From Enemella evansiae (GTDB lineage: Bacteria; Actinomycetota; Actinomycetes; Propionibacteriales; Propionibacteriaceae), in NCBI RefSeq assembly GCF_002250705.1, contig NZ_NMVP01000023.1:186001-250000 (forward strand): 64,000 nucleotides of DNA, read 5' to 3'. This document shows, one piece after another, positions 8,645 to 16,390 of this stretch. Position 1 is the stretch's first letter, and the number at the start of each line of letters is the position of its first letter. The notes below the pieces were generated by a model. The model was given only the letters and a program-made list of their open reading frames with translations, searched no databases and was not told the DNA's origin. Both the position numbers and the translations under genes were made by a program.

Positions 8645-10168
8645 ATGACCAGCGATGCGGCGGGTTCTCCCGACCTGACGGCGATTCTCGACGCGGTACC
8701 CGGACCGGTCTCCGAGGAGGGCCGGCGGGCCGAGATCCGGCGCCTGCGCGCGGAGCAGGGCCGACGGACGGTCGCCCTCGACGACGACCCCACTGGTTCG
8801 CAGAGCGTGCACGGGGTGGAGGTGGTCACCGTGCTGGAGCGCAGCGAGTACGCCGCAGCGCTCGCCGAACCCGGTGCCACCGCGTTCCTGCTCACCAACT
8901 CCCGCAGCCTGGCCCGCAACGTCGCGATGACGCTGAACGAACGGCTCGGCACCGGGTTGTTCTCGCTCGCCGCCGAGGGTGGTTGGCCGCTGGATCTGGT
9001 CAGCCGCAGCGATTCCACGCTGCGCGGACACATCCTCACCGAGGTGACCGCACTGGACCGGGCCCGCCGCGAGGTCACCGGGAACGGCTTCGACGGTGTC
9101 CTGCTGGTGCCGGCCTATCTCGAGGCCGGCCGGTTCACCGCCGGTGACGTGCACTGGGCGATGGTCGGCGGCGAGGCGGTACCCGTCGGCGAGACCGAGT
9201 TCGCGAAGGACCGCACCTTCGGCTATCGCTCCTCCGACCTGAAGGAGCTGCTGGCCGAACTCAGCGCGGGCGAACTCGCCGGTGACCGGGTCCGGTCGCT
9301 GTCGCTGGAGCTGATCCGCGGTGGCGGGGTCACCGCCGTGGCCGACGCACTGCGCGCCGCGATCGGAACCGCCACCGCGGACGGCCCGACCTGGTTCGTG
9401 GTGAACGCCACCGACTACGCCGACCTGGAGACCGTCGCGCTCGCCCAGCAACAGGTGCAGGCCGAGGGGGCGAGCTTCCTGGCCCGCTCGGGGCCCAGCT
9501 ATGTCCGGGCGCTCAGCGGGATCGAACCGCGGACGGTGCTCACCGCCGCCGATATCTGGCCCGAGGGTCGCCGCGACGACGGGCACGGGCTGCTCGTCGT
9601 CGGTTCGCACGTCGGGATGACCACCCGCCAGCTCGACCGGGCGCGGGCGCGCGGGCGACTGGTCGAGGTGGAACTCTCGGTACCCGACCTGCTCCGCAAG
9701 GAGGCGGACACCCATCTCGCCTCGACGATCAGCCTGGTGACGCGTTCGCTGACGCACAGCGACGTGCTGCTGCTCACCAGCCGGGAACTGGTCGCCGTCG
9801 ACGATCCCGAGGACTCGTTGGCGATCGCCCGCAAGGTCTCCCAGGCGATCGTCGAGGTGGTGAAGCAGGTGCGCGACGCCCGGCCGGCCTGGGTGGTCGC
9901 CAAGGGCGGCATCACCTCCCACGACGTCGCGGTCCGCGGCCTCGGCATCCGCCGCGGGCTGGTGCTCGGACAGCTCTTCGAGGGCATGGTGTCGGTGGTC
10001 CGCGCCCTCGATGCACCACCGGAGGTGGTCGGCGTGCCCTATGTGGTCTTCGCCGGCAACGTCGGCGACGAGTACGCGCTGGCGAAGGTGCTGGACCGCT
10101 TCGCCGCGGAGCGCCCCCGTTCCGATGCAGACGCCGGGAATGACGCCCAGGAAGGAGATGCGCGATGA
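8645..10168 (+). CDS. Four-carbon acid sugar kinase (3-oxo-tetronate 4-kinase-like)
   Basis: 507 residues, longer than the usual 420-residue OtnK. The N-terminal half has the family's DDPTGSQ motif (about residues 42-48) and [10 protein letters not shown] sugar-acid binding stretch. The C-terminal half has the nucleotide-binding GGITSHDVA motif. OtnK/DenK enzymes phosphorylate 3-oxo-tetronates made by LtnD/DenD-type dehydrogenases. The ATG overlaps nothing upstream; the stop overlaps the start of the next gene (ATGA), showing tight coupling with it. Exact substrate is inferred. Confidence 0.85.
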   Translation: MTSDAAGSPDLTAILDAVPGPVSEEGRRAEIRRLRAEQGRRTVALDDDPTGSQSVHGVEVVTVLERSEYAAALAEPGATAFLLTNSRSLARNVAMTLNERLGTGLFSLAAEGGWPLDLVSRSDSTLRGHILTEVTALDRARREVTGNGFDGVLLVPAYLEAGRFTAGDVHWAMVGGEAVPVGETEFAKDRTFGYRSSDLKELLAELSAGELAGDRVRSLSLELIRGGGVTAVADALRAAIGTATADGPTWFVVNATDYADLETVALAQQQVQAEGASFLARSGPSYVRALSGIEPRTVLTAADIWPEGRRDDGHGLLVVGSHVGMTTRQLDRARARGRLVEVELSVPDLLRKEADTHLASTISLVTRSLTHSDVLLLTSRELVAVDDPEDSLAIARKVSQAIVEVVKQVRDARPAWVVAKGGITSHDVAVRGLGIRRGLVLGQLFEGMVSVVRALDAPPEVVGVPYVVFAGNVGDEYALAKVLDRFAAERPRSDADAGNDAQEGDAR

Positions 10169-11025
10169 ACGTCGGGTGGATCGGACTGGGTGCGATGGGT
10201 GGCCCGATGGCGGGTCAGTTGGCCCGCAGCGGTTTCACCGTGACTGGTTTCGACCCGGTGGTGCGCGGGCTGGCCGGCATCGCCGATGCCCCCGACGCGG
10301 CTGCCGCGGTCGCCGGTGCCGAGGTCGTCGGGCTGATGGTGGCCACCCCGGCACAGGTGCAGGCCGTGCTCGATTCGGTGCTGGACGCGCTCACCGAGGG
10401 CGCGGTGGTGCTGGTGTTCGCCACGATCGGCCCCGATTCGGCACGGGAGGCGGCGCTGCGGCTGGCCGAACGCGGGATCGGGATGGTCGACGCCCCGGTC
10501 TCCGGCGGCACCGTCCGCGCCGGCACCGGTGAGCTGCTGCTGATGGTCGGCGGGGAGCCGGCCGCTGTGCAGCGGGCCCGACCGGTGCTGGACGCCCTCG
10601 GGTCGGTGCACGCGGTCGGTCCCGAACCGGGCGATGGGCAGCGGCTGAAGCTGGTGAACCAGCTGCTCTGCGGCGTACACGTCGCGGTGGCCGGGGAAGC
10701 CCTGGCCTATGCCGAGGCGATGGGGTTGGATCCGCGGACCTGTTGGGAGGTGTTGCGGGGCGGTGCGGCACAGTCCTTCATGTTCAACGACCGGGGCGCC
10801 CGGATGCTCGACTATCCCGAGGTGCCGGTGTCCTCCGCGGTCGACATCATCGCCAAGGATCTCGGCCTGGTCACCGACGCCGCCGAGGGCGTACGCCAAC
10901 CGGTTCCGTTGGCCGACACCGCGCTGCGGCTGTTCCGCGACGGCCAGAGCGAGGGGCTGGGGCGTACCGACGACTCGGCGCTGGTCGAGGTCGCCCGACT
11001 GGCCCGGGAGTCCGGACCCGGCTGA
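10165..11025 (+). CDS. Beta-hydroxyacid dehydrogenase (L-threonate dehydrogenase-like)
   Basis: 286-residue NAD(P)-dependent dehydrogenase of the 3-hydroxyisobutyrate/LtnD family. It has the N-terminal [10 protein letters not shown] nucleotide-binding loop, the [16 protein letters not shown] substrate loop (about residues 111-126) and the catalytic Lys in KLVNQLL (about 170). GGAAGGAG lies just before the ATG, which overlaps the kinase stop. With a four-carbon acid kinase directly upstream, oxidation of threonate or erythronate is the likeliest role. The decarboxylase (OtnC) and isomerase (OtnI) that complete this route are not in the window. Confidence 0.85.
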   Translation: MNVGWIGLGAMGGPMAGQLARSGFTVTGFDPVVRGLAGIADAPDAAAAVAGAEVVGLMVATPAQVQAVLDSVLDALTEGAVVLVFATIGPDSAREAALRLAERGIGMVDAPVSGGTVRAGTGELLLMVGGEPAAVQRARPVLDALGSVHAVGPEPGDGQRLKLVNQLLCGVHVAVAGEALAYAEAMGLDPRTCWEVLRGGAAQSFMFNDRGARMLDYPEVPVSSAVDIIAKDLGLVTDAAEGVRQPVPLADTALRLFRDGQSEGLGRTDDSALVEVARLARESGPG

Positions 11026-11063
11026 GCAGCGGCGTCAGGAACCCCGGCCATCCGCTCGGCTCG

Positions 11064-12257
11064 CTACGGCGCCGCGCCGGTACGCCGCCGGCTCACCCAC
11101 CACACGGCACCGGCGGCGACCAGCAGTCCCACCCCGACCGCACCGACACCGATCGCGGCCGGCATCCGCCAGGCCGGGCGGCCGCTACCGGCCCCGCGGA
11201 TCTGGTCGCCGCCGAAGTCCGGGACACCGCTGACCGCGCCGCCGACGCGGGTGGTCAGGGTGTAGTCCACCGTCAACGGACCGGGCAGCGCATCGGGCGA
11301 CAGCCAGACCGCGATCAGGTGCCGGCCGGCCAGGAACGGGGTGCCACCACGACCGCGGTAGGCCCGCAATGCCACCGGGTCGGTGACCAGGTCGGCCTGG
11401 TCGGCGTCACCGGTCAGCGATGCCGAGGTCTCGGCCACCGTGCCGAGATCCGGACCCAGTGCGGTGATCCCGAACTGCGGGGCGGCATCGGCGACCCGAG
11501 CCGTCTCGGTCGAGGGCGCGATCCGGGCCTGCACCTGCAGCCACTGCCCCCAGTCGAGGTCGGTGGCGAAGACCTGCAACTGTCCGGAGGTGAGCCGCAG
11601 CCGATAGCTGCGCTCGGACTCGATCGGAGCCGGGTCGATGAGCGTGCCCGCCGTGACCTGGGCCTGGTTGTCGGTGGGCAGGTCATCGGGGTTCGGCCGG
11701 GGCGCCGGGCCGGGCAGCTGGTCGTAGTTGCGGGCCCGCGGCACCTCGGTCACCCGCAGCAGCGTCTGAGCGGGTTCGGCGGCCCCGGTCATCTCGGGCA
11801 GGTTGACCCGCTGCACCCGGGCCTGCACCGAGGGTTCGGGGCCGCAGCCGTCCAGCGCATCCCCGCTGACCGCGACCACCCCACCGCCGCGGGTCGGGGT
11901 GAACTCGCTGCCGGAGAAGCAGTCCCGGCCCTGACCGAGCGAGGTGTCGATGGAGAACCCGTCCCGGCCCTGCCCCGGCGGCAGCATCACCGCACCCAGA
12001 TAGATGGTGCTGTCCGGCTGGCTGCGCTGCAGTCGGTAGTAGCGGTTCCGATCCACCTGATCGAATCCGTTGCCCAGGCTGCTGCGGCTGTCCCCGAGCG
12101 GCAGTGCGGTCGCATTGGCCGGGTCGGTGCTGCCGATGATCTCGCCGGGAGCGGCGGCGGCGAGCGGTGCGCCGGCGACGGCACCACCGAGCAGCAGGCC
12201 GCCCGCGAGCGTACCCGCCAGCAACCGGCGGAGCCGGCCGCGCGATCCAGGATTCAC
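11064..12257 (-). CDS. Secreted protein with C-terminal membrane anchor, unknown function
   Basis: 397 residues from the GTG at 12257, which gives a typical signal peptide: Arg-rich n-region, Leu/Gly/Ala core, and cleavage near ASA/APLAAAAPG. A longer ORF begins upstream at 12368 but would overlap the divergent kinase start. The body is rich in beta-strand-like segments with two or three Cys pairs, and a C-terminal transmembrane helix is followed by WVSRRRTG, so it is exported and anchored. It is divergent from the Ser/Thr kinase gene, with 67 bp between them. I do not recognise a domain. Confidence 0.7.
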   Translation of the reverse strand: MNPGSRGRLRRLLAGTLAGGLLLGGAVAGAPLAAAAPGEIIGSTDPANATALPLGDSRSSLGNGFDQVDRNRYYRLQRSQPDSTIYLGAVMLPPGQGRDGFSIDTSLGQGRDCFSGSEFTPTRGGGVVAVSGDALDGCGPEPSVQARVQRVNLPEMTGAAEPAQTLLRVTEVPRARNYDQLPGPAPRPNPDDLPTDNQAQVTAGTLIDPAPIESERSYRLRLTSGQLQVFATDLDWGQWLQVQARIAPSTETARVADAAPQFGITALGPDLGTVAETSASLTGDADQADLVTDPVALRAYRGRGGTPFLAGRHLIAVWLSPDALPGPLTVDYTLTTRVGGAVSGVPDFGGDQIRGAGSGRPAWRMPAAIGVGAVGVGLLVAAGAVWWVSRRRTGAAP

Positions 12258-12324
12258 CGCGCCATTGTGTCGCAGCCCGGCCCGGTACGCCGGAGCGGCG
12301 CGGGGCTGCTGGCATGCTGACGGC

Positions 12325-13347
12325 ATGGGTGAGGTGTTCGGGGGGCGGTTCGAGCTGGTCGACCCCATCGGCGCCGGCGGCGCCGGGACGGTCTGGCGGG
12401 TCTGGGACTGGAAGGAGTTCGGCTACCGGGCCGCGAAGTTGATGAAGCAGTCGGACTCGATCGCTCTGCTGCGCTTCATCCGGGAGACCGGCACCCGGAT
12501 CGACCACCCGCACGTGCTCGCCCCGACCTCCTGGGTCGGTGAGGACGACCGGGTGCTGTTCACCATGGACCTGGTCAGCGGCGGCTCGGTGGGGACCATG
12601 ATCAACGACTATGGCCCGCTGCCCGACTGGTTTTCCATGATCATCATCGATCAGCTGCTGTCGGCGCTGGAGACCGTGCATGCCAGCGGCCTGATCCACC
12701 GCGACATCAAGCCCGGCAATCTGCTGCTGGCGGCGACCGGGACGGCGCTGCCGAGTGTCCGGCTCGCCGACTTCGGGATCGCCGCCCGGATCGACGACCC
12801 ACGGCTCACCCACACCACCGAGGTCGTCGGTACGCCCGGCTACATGTCCACCCTCGCCCGGATGGGCGCCGATCCGGAACCGGCCCAGGATCTCTATGCC
12901 ACCGCCATGGTGCTCGGTGAGATGCTCACCGGCCAGCGGCCCCGGGAGACCGATCCGCCGGTGGACCTGGCCGCGGCCGGGGTCTCCGCACCGTTGACCG
13001 ATTTCGTCGAGCGGCTGGCGGCCGAGTCCGGGCACGGTTTCGAGTCCGCCACCGAGGCCCGCCGGGCGCTGCGCGGGATCCGTGCGAGCGGTGCGGCGGA
13101 GCGCGATCCGATCGAGGTGTTCGACCAGATCGGCCCGCTGCCCGAGGGCTGGGGGCCGAACGGACCCGGGCCGCGGGCGGGTGCGTCGGCGGCGACGGTT
13201 GCGGTCACCGGGACGGGGACGGGTACGCCGGCCCGCGGGACCACCGTCGAGACGGCACCGCGGCGGCGTACCCCGAAATCGGTGTGGGTGTTGGGAATTT
13301 CCGGCCTGATCTGTCTGCTGGTGGCCCTGGTGCTTGCTATCTTCTGA
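12325..13347 (+). CDS. Membrane-anchored Ser/Thr protein kinase without sensor domain
   Basis: 340 residues. A Hanks-type kinase domain fills about 1-275: Gly loop GAGGAGTV (16-23), Lys38, catalytic HRDIKPGN (125-132) and DFG (149-151). The usual APE that ends the activation loop is replaced by GTPGYMSTLA. A Gly/Thr-rich linker leads to one C-terminal transmembrane helix (about 318-340) with almost nothing beyond it, so there is no PASTA or other extracytoplasmic sensor. The divergent anchored protein next door could be its partner. Activity is likely because the catalytic residues are intact, but the substrate is unknown. Confidence 0.88.
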   Translation: MGEVFGGRFELVDPIGAGGAGTVWRVWDWKEFGYRAAKLMKQSDSIALLRFIRETGTRIDHPHVLAPTSWVGEDDRVLFTMDLVSGGSVGTMINDYGPLPDWFSMIIIDQLLSALETVHASGLIHRDIKPGNLLLAATGTALPSVRLADFGIAARIDDPRLTHTTEVVGTPGYMSTLARMGADPEPAQDLYATAMVLGEMLTGQRPRETDPPVDLAAAGVSAPLTDFVERLAAESGHGFESATEARRALRGIRASGAAERDPIEVFDQIGPLPEGWGPNGPGPRAGASAATVAVTGTGTGTPARGTTVETAPRRRTPKSVWVLGISGLICLLVALVLAIF

Positions 13348-13419
13348 GCCGATCTTTGCTTGAGTAAAATTTCGGGGTCAGTGCAAAGAGTGGAATGTTC
13401 GGCTCACCTGGGAGGTCCG

Positions 13420-13953
13420 ATGCAGCGCGGGGACGCCGCAGTCACACAGACCCGAGCTCGGCAGGTCGAGCTCTATGGCGAACCGCTGCAGGACGTGCTC
13501 GGCCGCTGCGCCCGCGCCCTCAATCTGACCCAGGCACGGATGTCGGAACTGCTCGGCATCTCGGCGCCGATGCTGTCCCAGCTGATCAACGGGCACCGGA
13601 TCAAGATCGGCAATCCGGCCGCCGCGCAGCGGCTGCAGTGGATGATCCAGATCGCCCAGCAGGTGGAGACCGGGACGATGCCGCTGCCGGACGCCCTGGT
13701 CGAGCTGCAGCGCAATGCGGAGTCCTCCGAGGTGCTCGGCGCGACGACCACGACCGGCGCCCCCCGGCGTACCCGTCACCTGGCCACCGAGATCCAGGAG
13801 ATCTGCCGGCGGACCGCATCGGCGAGCGATTTCATGGGCGCCGCGGAACTGGTTCGGGACCGATATCCCGAGATCGCGGAGTTCCTGTCGATCTATGGCG
13901 CCGAGCGCGCCGATCGCGCGGTGCAGCACACCGACAACATCCTCGGCGAGTGA
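13420..13953 (+). CDS. HTH transcriptional regulator
   Basis: 177 residues from ATG at 13420, chosen because GGGAGG sits 5 bases upstream; a longer TTG start has no such site. Residues about 20-70 form a Cro/C1-like helix-turn-helix (LTQARMSELLGISAPMLSQLINGHR). The rest is helical with no known sensor motif. The gene follows the kinase gene by 72 bp and contains a TTTGC...GCAAA inverted repeat before it. It could be phosphorylated by the kinase, but nothing in the sequence shows this. Its target genes are unknown. Confidence 0.8.
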   Translation: MQRGDAAVTQTRARQVELYGEPLQDVLGRCARALNLTQARMSELLGISAPMLSQLINGHRIKIGNPAAAQRLQWMIQIAQQVETGTMPLPDALVELQRNAESSEVLGATTTTGAPRRTRHLATEIQEICRRTASASDFMGAAELVRDRYPEIAEFLSIYGAERADRAVQHTDNILGE

Positions 13954-14055
13954 ATCCCAGGCGCACGGCGAACCCGCCGCATTTTCTACCCTGATTGAGG
14001 AACTTCTCACAGTTACCCACTTTTCGTCGGGTCAATCCCCCTTCACTTTGAGGTC

Positions 14056-14086
14056 TCGACAGTGCGCGGAGACCCGGAGATATAGT
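14056..14086 (+). promoter_or_regulatory. Likely promoter of the PRC-barrel gene
   Basis: TCGACA (14056-14061) and TATAGT (14081-14086) resemble -35 and -10 boxes with a 19-bp gap. The region is AT-richer than its surroundings. The start codon is 63 bp downstream of the -10. Confidence 0.45.
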
Positions 14087-14148
14087 GATTTTCCGGAAGG
14101 TTGATCTTCTTTCTCGATCGGCAGCTAAGCCCAGTTCAAGGAGCGAGC

Positions 14149-15624
14149 ATGACGAACAGCAACAACGAGATCGATGCCCTACTGAACGCCACCGTCTATG
14201 ACAGGGACGGGTCCAAGGTCGGCAGTGTGGGTCAGCTCTATCTGGATGATGACACCGGCCAACCGAGCTGGGTCACCGTGTCGACCGGCCTGTTCGGCAC
14301 GAAGGAGACGTTCGTCCCGCTCCAGGACGCCACCTACACCGACGGCGAGATCCGCGTACCGCACGACAAGGCGACCATCAAGGACGCCCCGAATCTCGAC
14401 GTCGATGAGCACCTGACCCCCGACTCGGAGGCCCGCCTCTACAGCCACTACGGGATCGCCGACAAGAGCGGTCAGCAGACCGGGATGACCGCCAACCAGG
14501 GCCAGGGCGCCGATGAGCGTCAGCGGCTGCGTCGCCATGAGCGGCAGGGCGGCGGTGTCGGAACCGGCGCCGCTGCGGGTGCTGCCGGCGCTGCCGGTGC
14601 CGCGGGTGCGGCCGGGGCTGCCGCCGGTGGCCGGGATCGCGACCGCGACGGTCAGTACGACGACCGCAGCGGGAACCAGCAGGGCGGGCTCCGCGACAAG
14701 CTCGACCGCGACAACGACGGCCGCCTCGACTCCGACGACCTCCGCGGCCGCGACCGCGACCAGCAGGGCGCCGGTTACGGTCAGGGTCAGCAGGGCGCCG
14801 GTTACGACCGGGGCAACCAGCAGGGCGGGGTACGCGACAAGCTCGACGGCGACAACGACGGCCGCCTCGACTCCGACGACCTCCGCGGCCGCGACCGCGA
14901 CCAGCAGGGCGCCGGTTACGGCCAGGGCCAGCAGGGCCACGGTGCGGCCGGTGCGGCGGGTGCCGCTGGCGTCGCCGGCGCGGCCGGTGGTGCGGCCGGC
15001 GCGGCCTCGCAGCAGCAGGGCGGTTACCAGCAGGGCCAGCAGGGTGGTTACCAGCAGGACCAGGGTGTCCAGGGCGGGCCGGGTTACCAGCAGAGCCAGG
15101 GCGTGCAGAGCCAGCAGAACCTGCAGGGGCAGGGAATGCAGGGCGAGTCCGGGTACCAGCAGGGTGCCGGTGGCGCCCCGCAGCGCTCCGCCGATCAGGA
15201 CTACACCCAGCAGGGCGGTCACCAGCATGGTCAGGGCCAGCAGGTCCCCGGTCAGCAGGGCGGCTACCAGCAGGGTCAGGGCCAGGGTTACGACCAGGGC
15301 CAGGGCGGATACCAGCAGGGCACCGGCCAGGGCGGTTACGACCAGGGCCAGCAGGGTGGCTACCAGGATCGCGATCAGGGCCAGCAGGGCGGCCTGAAGG
15401 ATCGCCTGGACCGCGACAACGACGGCCGCCTCGGCGCCGACGACCTCACCGGTCAGCGCGGCCAGGGCCAGCAGGACCCGACCCAGCAGGGGGGTCAGGG
15501 CCAGGCCGGCGACAAGCACGGTCTCGGCGGGACCCCGATCGGTGAGATGGGCAACCTGCGCGACAAGCTGGATCGCGACGGCGACGGCAACGTCGGCCGC
15601 GGCGACCTGCCCGGCGGCCGCTGA
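14149..15624 (+). CDS. PRC-barrel protein with EF-hand-like loops in a Gln/Gly-rich tail
   Basis: 491 residues from ATG at 14149 (AAGGAG before it). An N-terminal PRC-barrel domain covers about residues 10-100 (YDRDGSKVGSVGQLYLDD, then TFVPL). After it come Ala/Gly repeats and long Gln/Gly/Tyr-rich low-complexity sequence. Four loops match the calcium-binding pattern D-x-D-x-D-G with Asp at position 12, at about residues 186, 233, 421 and 475 (DRDNDGRLDSDD, DGDNDGRLDSDD, DRDNDGRLGADD, DRDGDGNVGRGD). No signal peptide or membrane segment is seen. PRC-barrel proteins with low-complexity tails are often stress proteins, but this combination is new to me. The DNA is repetitive. Confidence 0.85.
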   Translation: MTNSNNEIDALLNATVYDRDGSKVGSVGQLYLDDDTGQPSWVTVSTGLFGTKETFVPLQDATYTDGEIRVPHDKATIKDAPNLDVDEHLTPDSEARLYSHYGIADKSGQQTGMTANQGQGADERQRLRRHERQGGGVGTGAAAGAAGAAGAAGAAGAAAGGRDRDRDGQYDDRSGNQQGGLRDKLDRDNDGRLDSDDLRGRDRDQQGAGYGQGQQGAGYDRGNQQGGVRDKLDGDNDGRLDSDDLRGRDRDQQGAGYGQGQQGHGAAGAAGAAGVAGAAGGAAGAASQQQGGYQQGQQGGYQQDQGVQGGPGYQQSQGVQSQQNLQGQGMQGESGYQQGAGGAPQRSADQDYTQQGGHQHGQGQQVPGQQGGYQQGQGQGYDQGQGGYQQGTGQGGYDQGQQGGYQDRDQGQQGGLKDRLDRDNDGRLGADDLTGQRGQGQQDPTQQGGQGQAGDKHGLGGTPIGEMGNLRDKLDRDGDGNVGRGDLPGGR

Positions 15625-15660
15625 GCCGCTCGGTCGGCGTACAGCCAACCAACCAACCTG

Positions 15661-15691
15661 CGAACGCCCCGGCACCTAGCCGGGGCGTTCG
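15661..15691 (+). terminator. Strong stem-loop terminator
   Basis: A perfect 13-bp stem (CGAACGCCCCGGC) with a 5-base loop spans 15661-15691, 37 bp after the PRC-barrel stop. It can act in either direction. No long T run follows, as is usual in actinobacteria. Confidence 0.85.
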
Positions 15692-15736
15692 TGGTGTCCG
15701 GGGTCGGACCCGCAGATCTCTGCCAGACTCGAGGCC

Positions 15737-16252
15737 ATGGAGGCCGGTGAGTTCTGGGATTTCGTCGAGGCGGCCAGCAATACGCTCAGCGACAGCGGGC
15801 ACAGCACGGACCCGTCGGCGACCCGGCTGCTGCTCACCCTGAACCGCGCGTCCGCGGTCGTGACCTATGACCTGGAGGCCTCCATCCACCGGCCGCGCGG
15901 CCGCTCCTGGGCGGCGTTCCGGCTGATGTTCGTGCTCTGGCTCGCCGGCCCCCTGGAATCCAAGCGCGCCGCCGAGCTGACCGGTCAGAGCCGGGCCGCC
16001 ATCTCCAACCTCACCGCCCCACTGGTCGAGGCGGGCGTGGTCTCCCGGTCCGCGGATCCACAGGATCGACGTTCGGTTCGCCTGGCACTCACCGAGACCG
16101 GGCGGACCGAGATCACCGAACTCTTCGCCGAGCACCACCGCCGCGAACAGCAGTGGGCCCAGGCCCTCAGCGCCGAGGAGCGGGCCACCCTCACCCGGCT
16201 GCTGGAGAAGTTGATCACCCGGACCGATTTCCCGGTCCGCGGCCGACCATGA
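15737..16252 (+). CDS. MarR-family transcriptional regulator
   Basis: 171 residues with a winged helix-turn-helix: LTGQSRAAISNLTAPLVEAGVV is the recognition region and RRSVRLALTETG the wing. It is convergent with the hydroxylase gene at the end of the homoprotocatechuate operon. Two precedents are known: HpaR, a MarR repressor of the meta-cleavage operon in enterobacteria, and MobR, a MarR protein that controls mobA in Comamonas. Either role fits here. Its stop codon lies inside the first of several CCATGATCA repeats that follow. Confidence 0.85.
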   Translation: MEAGEFWDFVEAASNTLSDSGHSTDPSATRLLLTLNRASAVVTYDLEASIHRPRGRSWAAFRLMFVLWLAGPLESKRAAELTGQSRAAISNLTAPLVEAGVVSRSADPQDRRSVRLALTETGRTEITELFAEHHRREQQWAQALSAEERATLTRLLEKLITRTDFPVRGRP

Positions 16253-16386
16253 TCAAACTCGTTGTGGTTCCATGATCATGCTATCCATGATCATTGACCT
16301 CTTGGGCATGATCGGCCGGTCCCGGGCTCGAACACGGGCGATAACTGCTGACAAAGTCCCATCGGGGTCGGGTAAAACCATGATCA
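16247..16386. repeat. CCATGATCA repeat cluster
   Basis: The 9-mer CCATGATCA occurs at 16247, 16270, 16285 and 16378, with a near copy (GCATGATCG) at 16306. Two of the copies sit inside the perfect palindrome CATGATCATG or beside it. The cluster fills the gap between the converging MarR and hydroxylase genes. It may bind a regulator, but both genes end here rather than start. Confidence 0.75.
16301..16358 (+). repeat. Intergenic element, copy 1 (CTTGGG...CGGGCGATAACTGCTGACA)
   Basis: CTTGGG at 16301 and CGGGCGATAACTGCTGACA at 16335 are 34 bases apart from start to start. The same pair with the same 34-base offset recurs at 33476/33510 and 52394/52428. After it comes GGGTCGGGTAAAA, similar to copy 2. 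It lies in the MarR/hydroxylase convergent gap. Confidence 0.75.
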
Positions 16387-16390
16387 ACTG

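Noticed and set aside
13354..13388. CTTTGC...GCAAAG before the HTH gene as its operator
   Set aside because: A similar motif precedes a lipoprotein gene, but two sites with different spacing are too few to claim a shared regulator.
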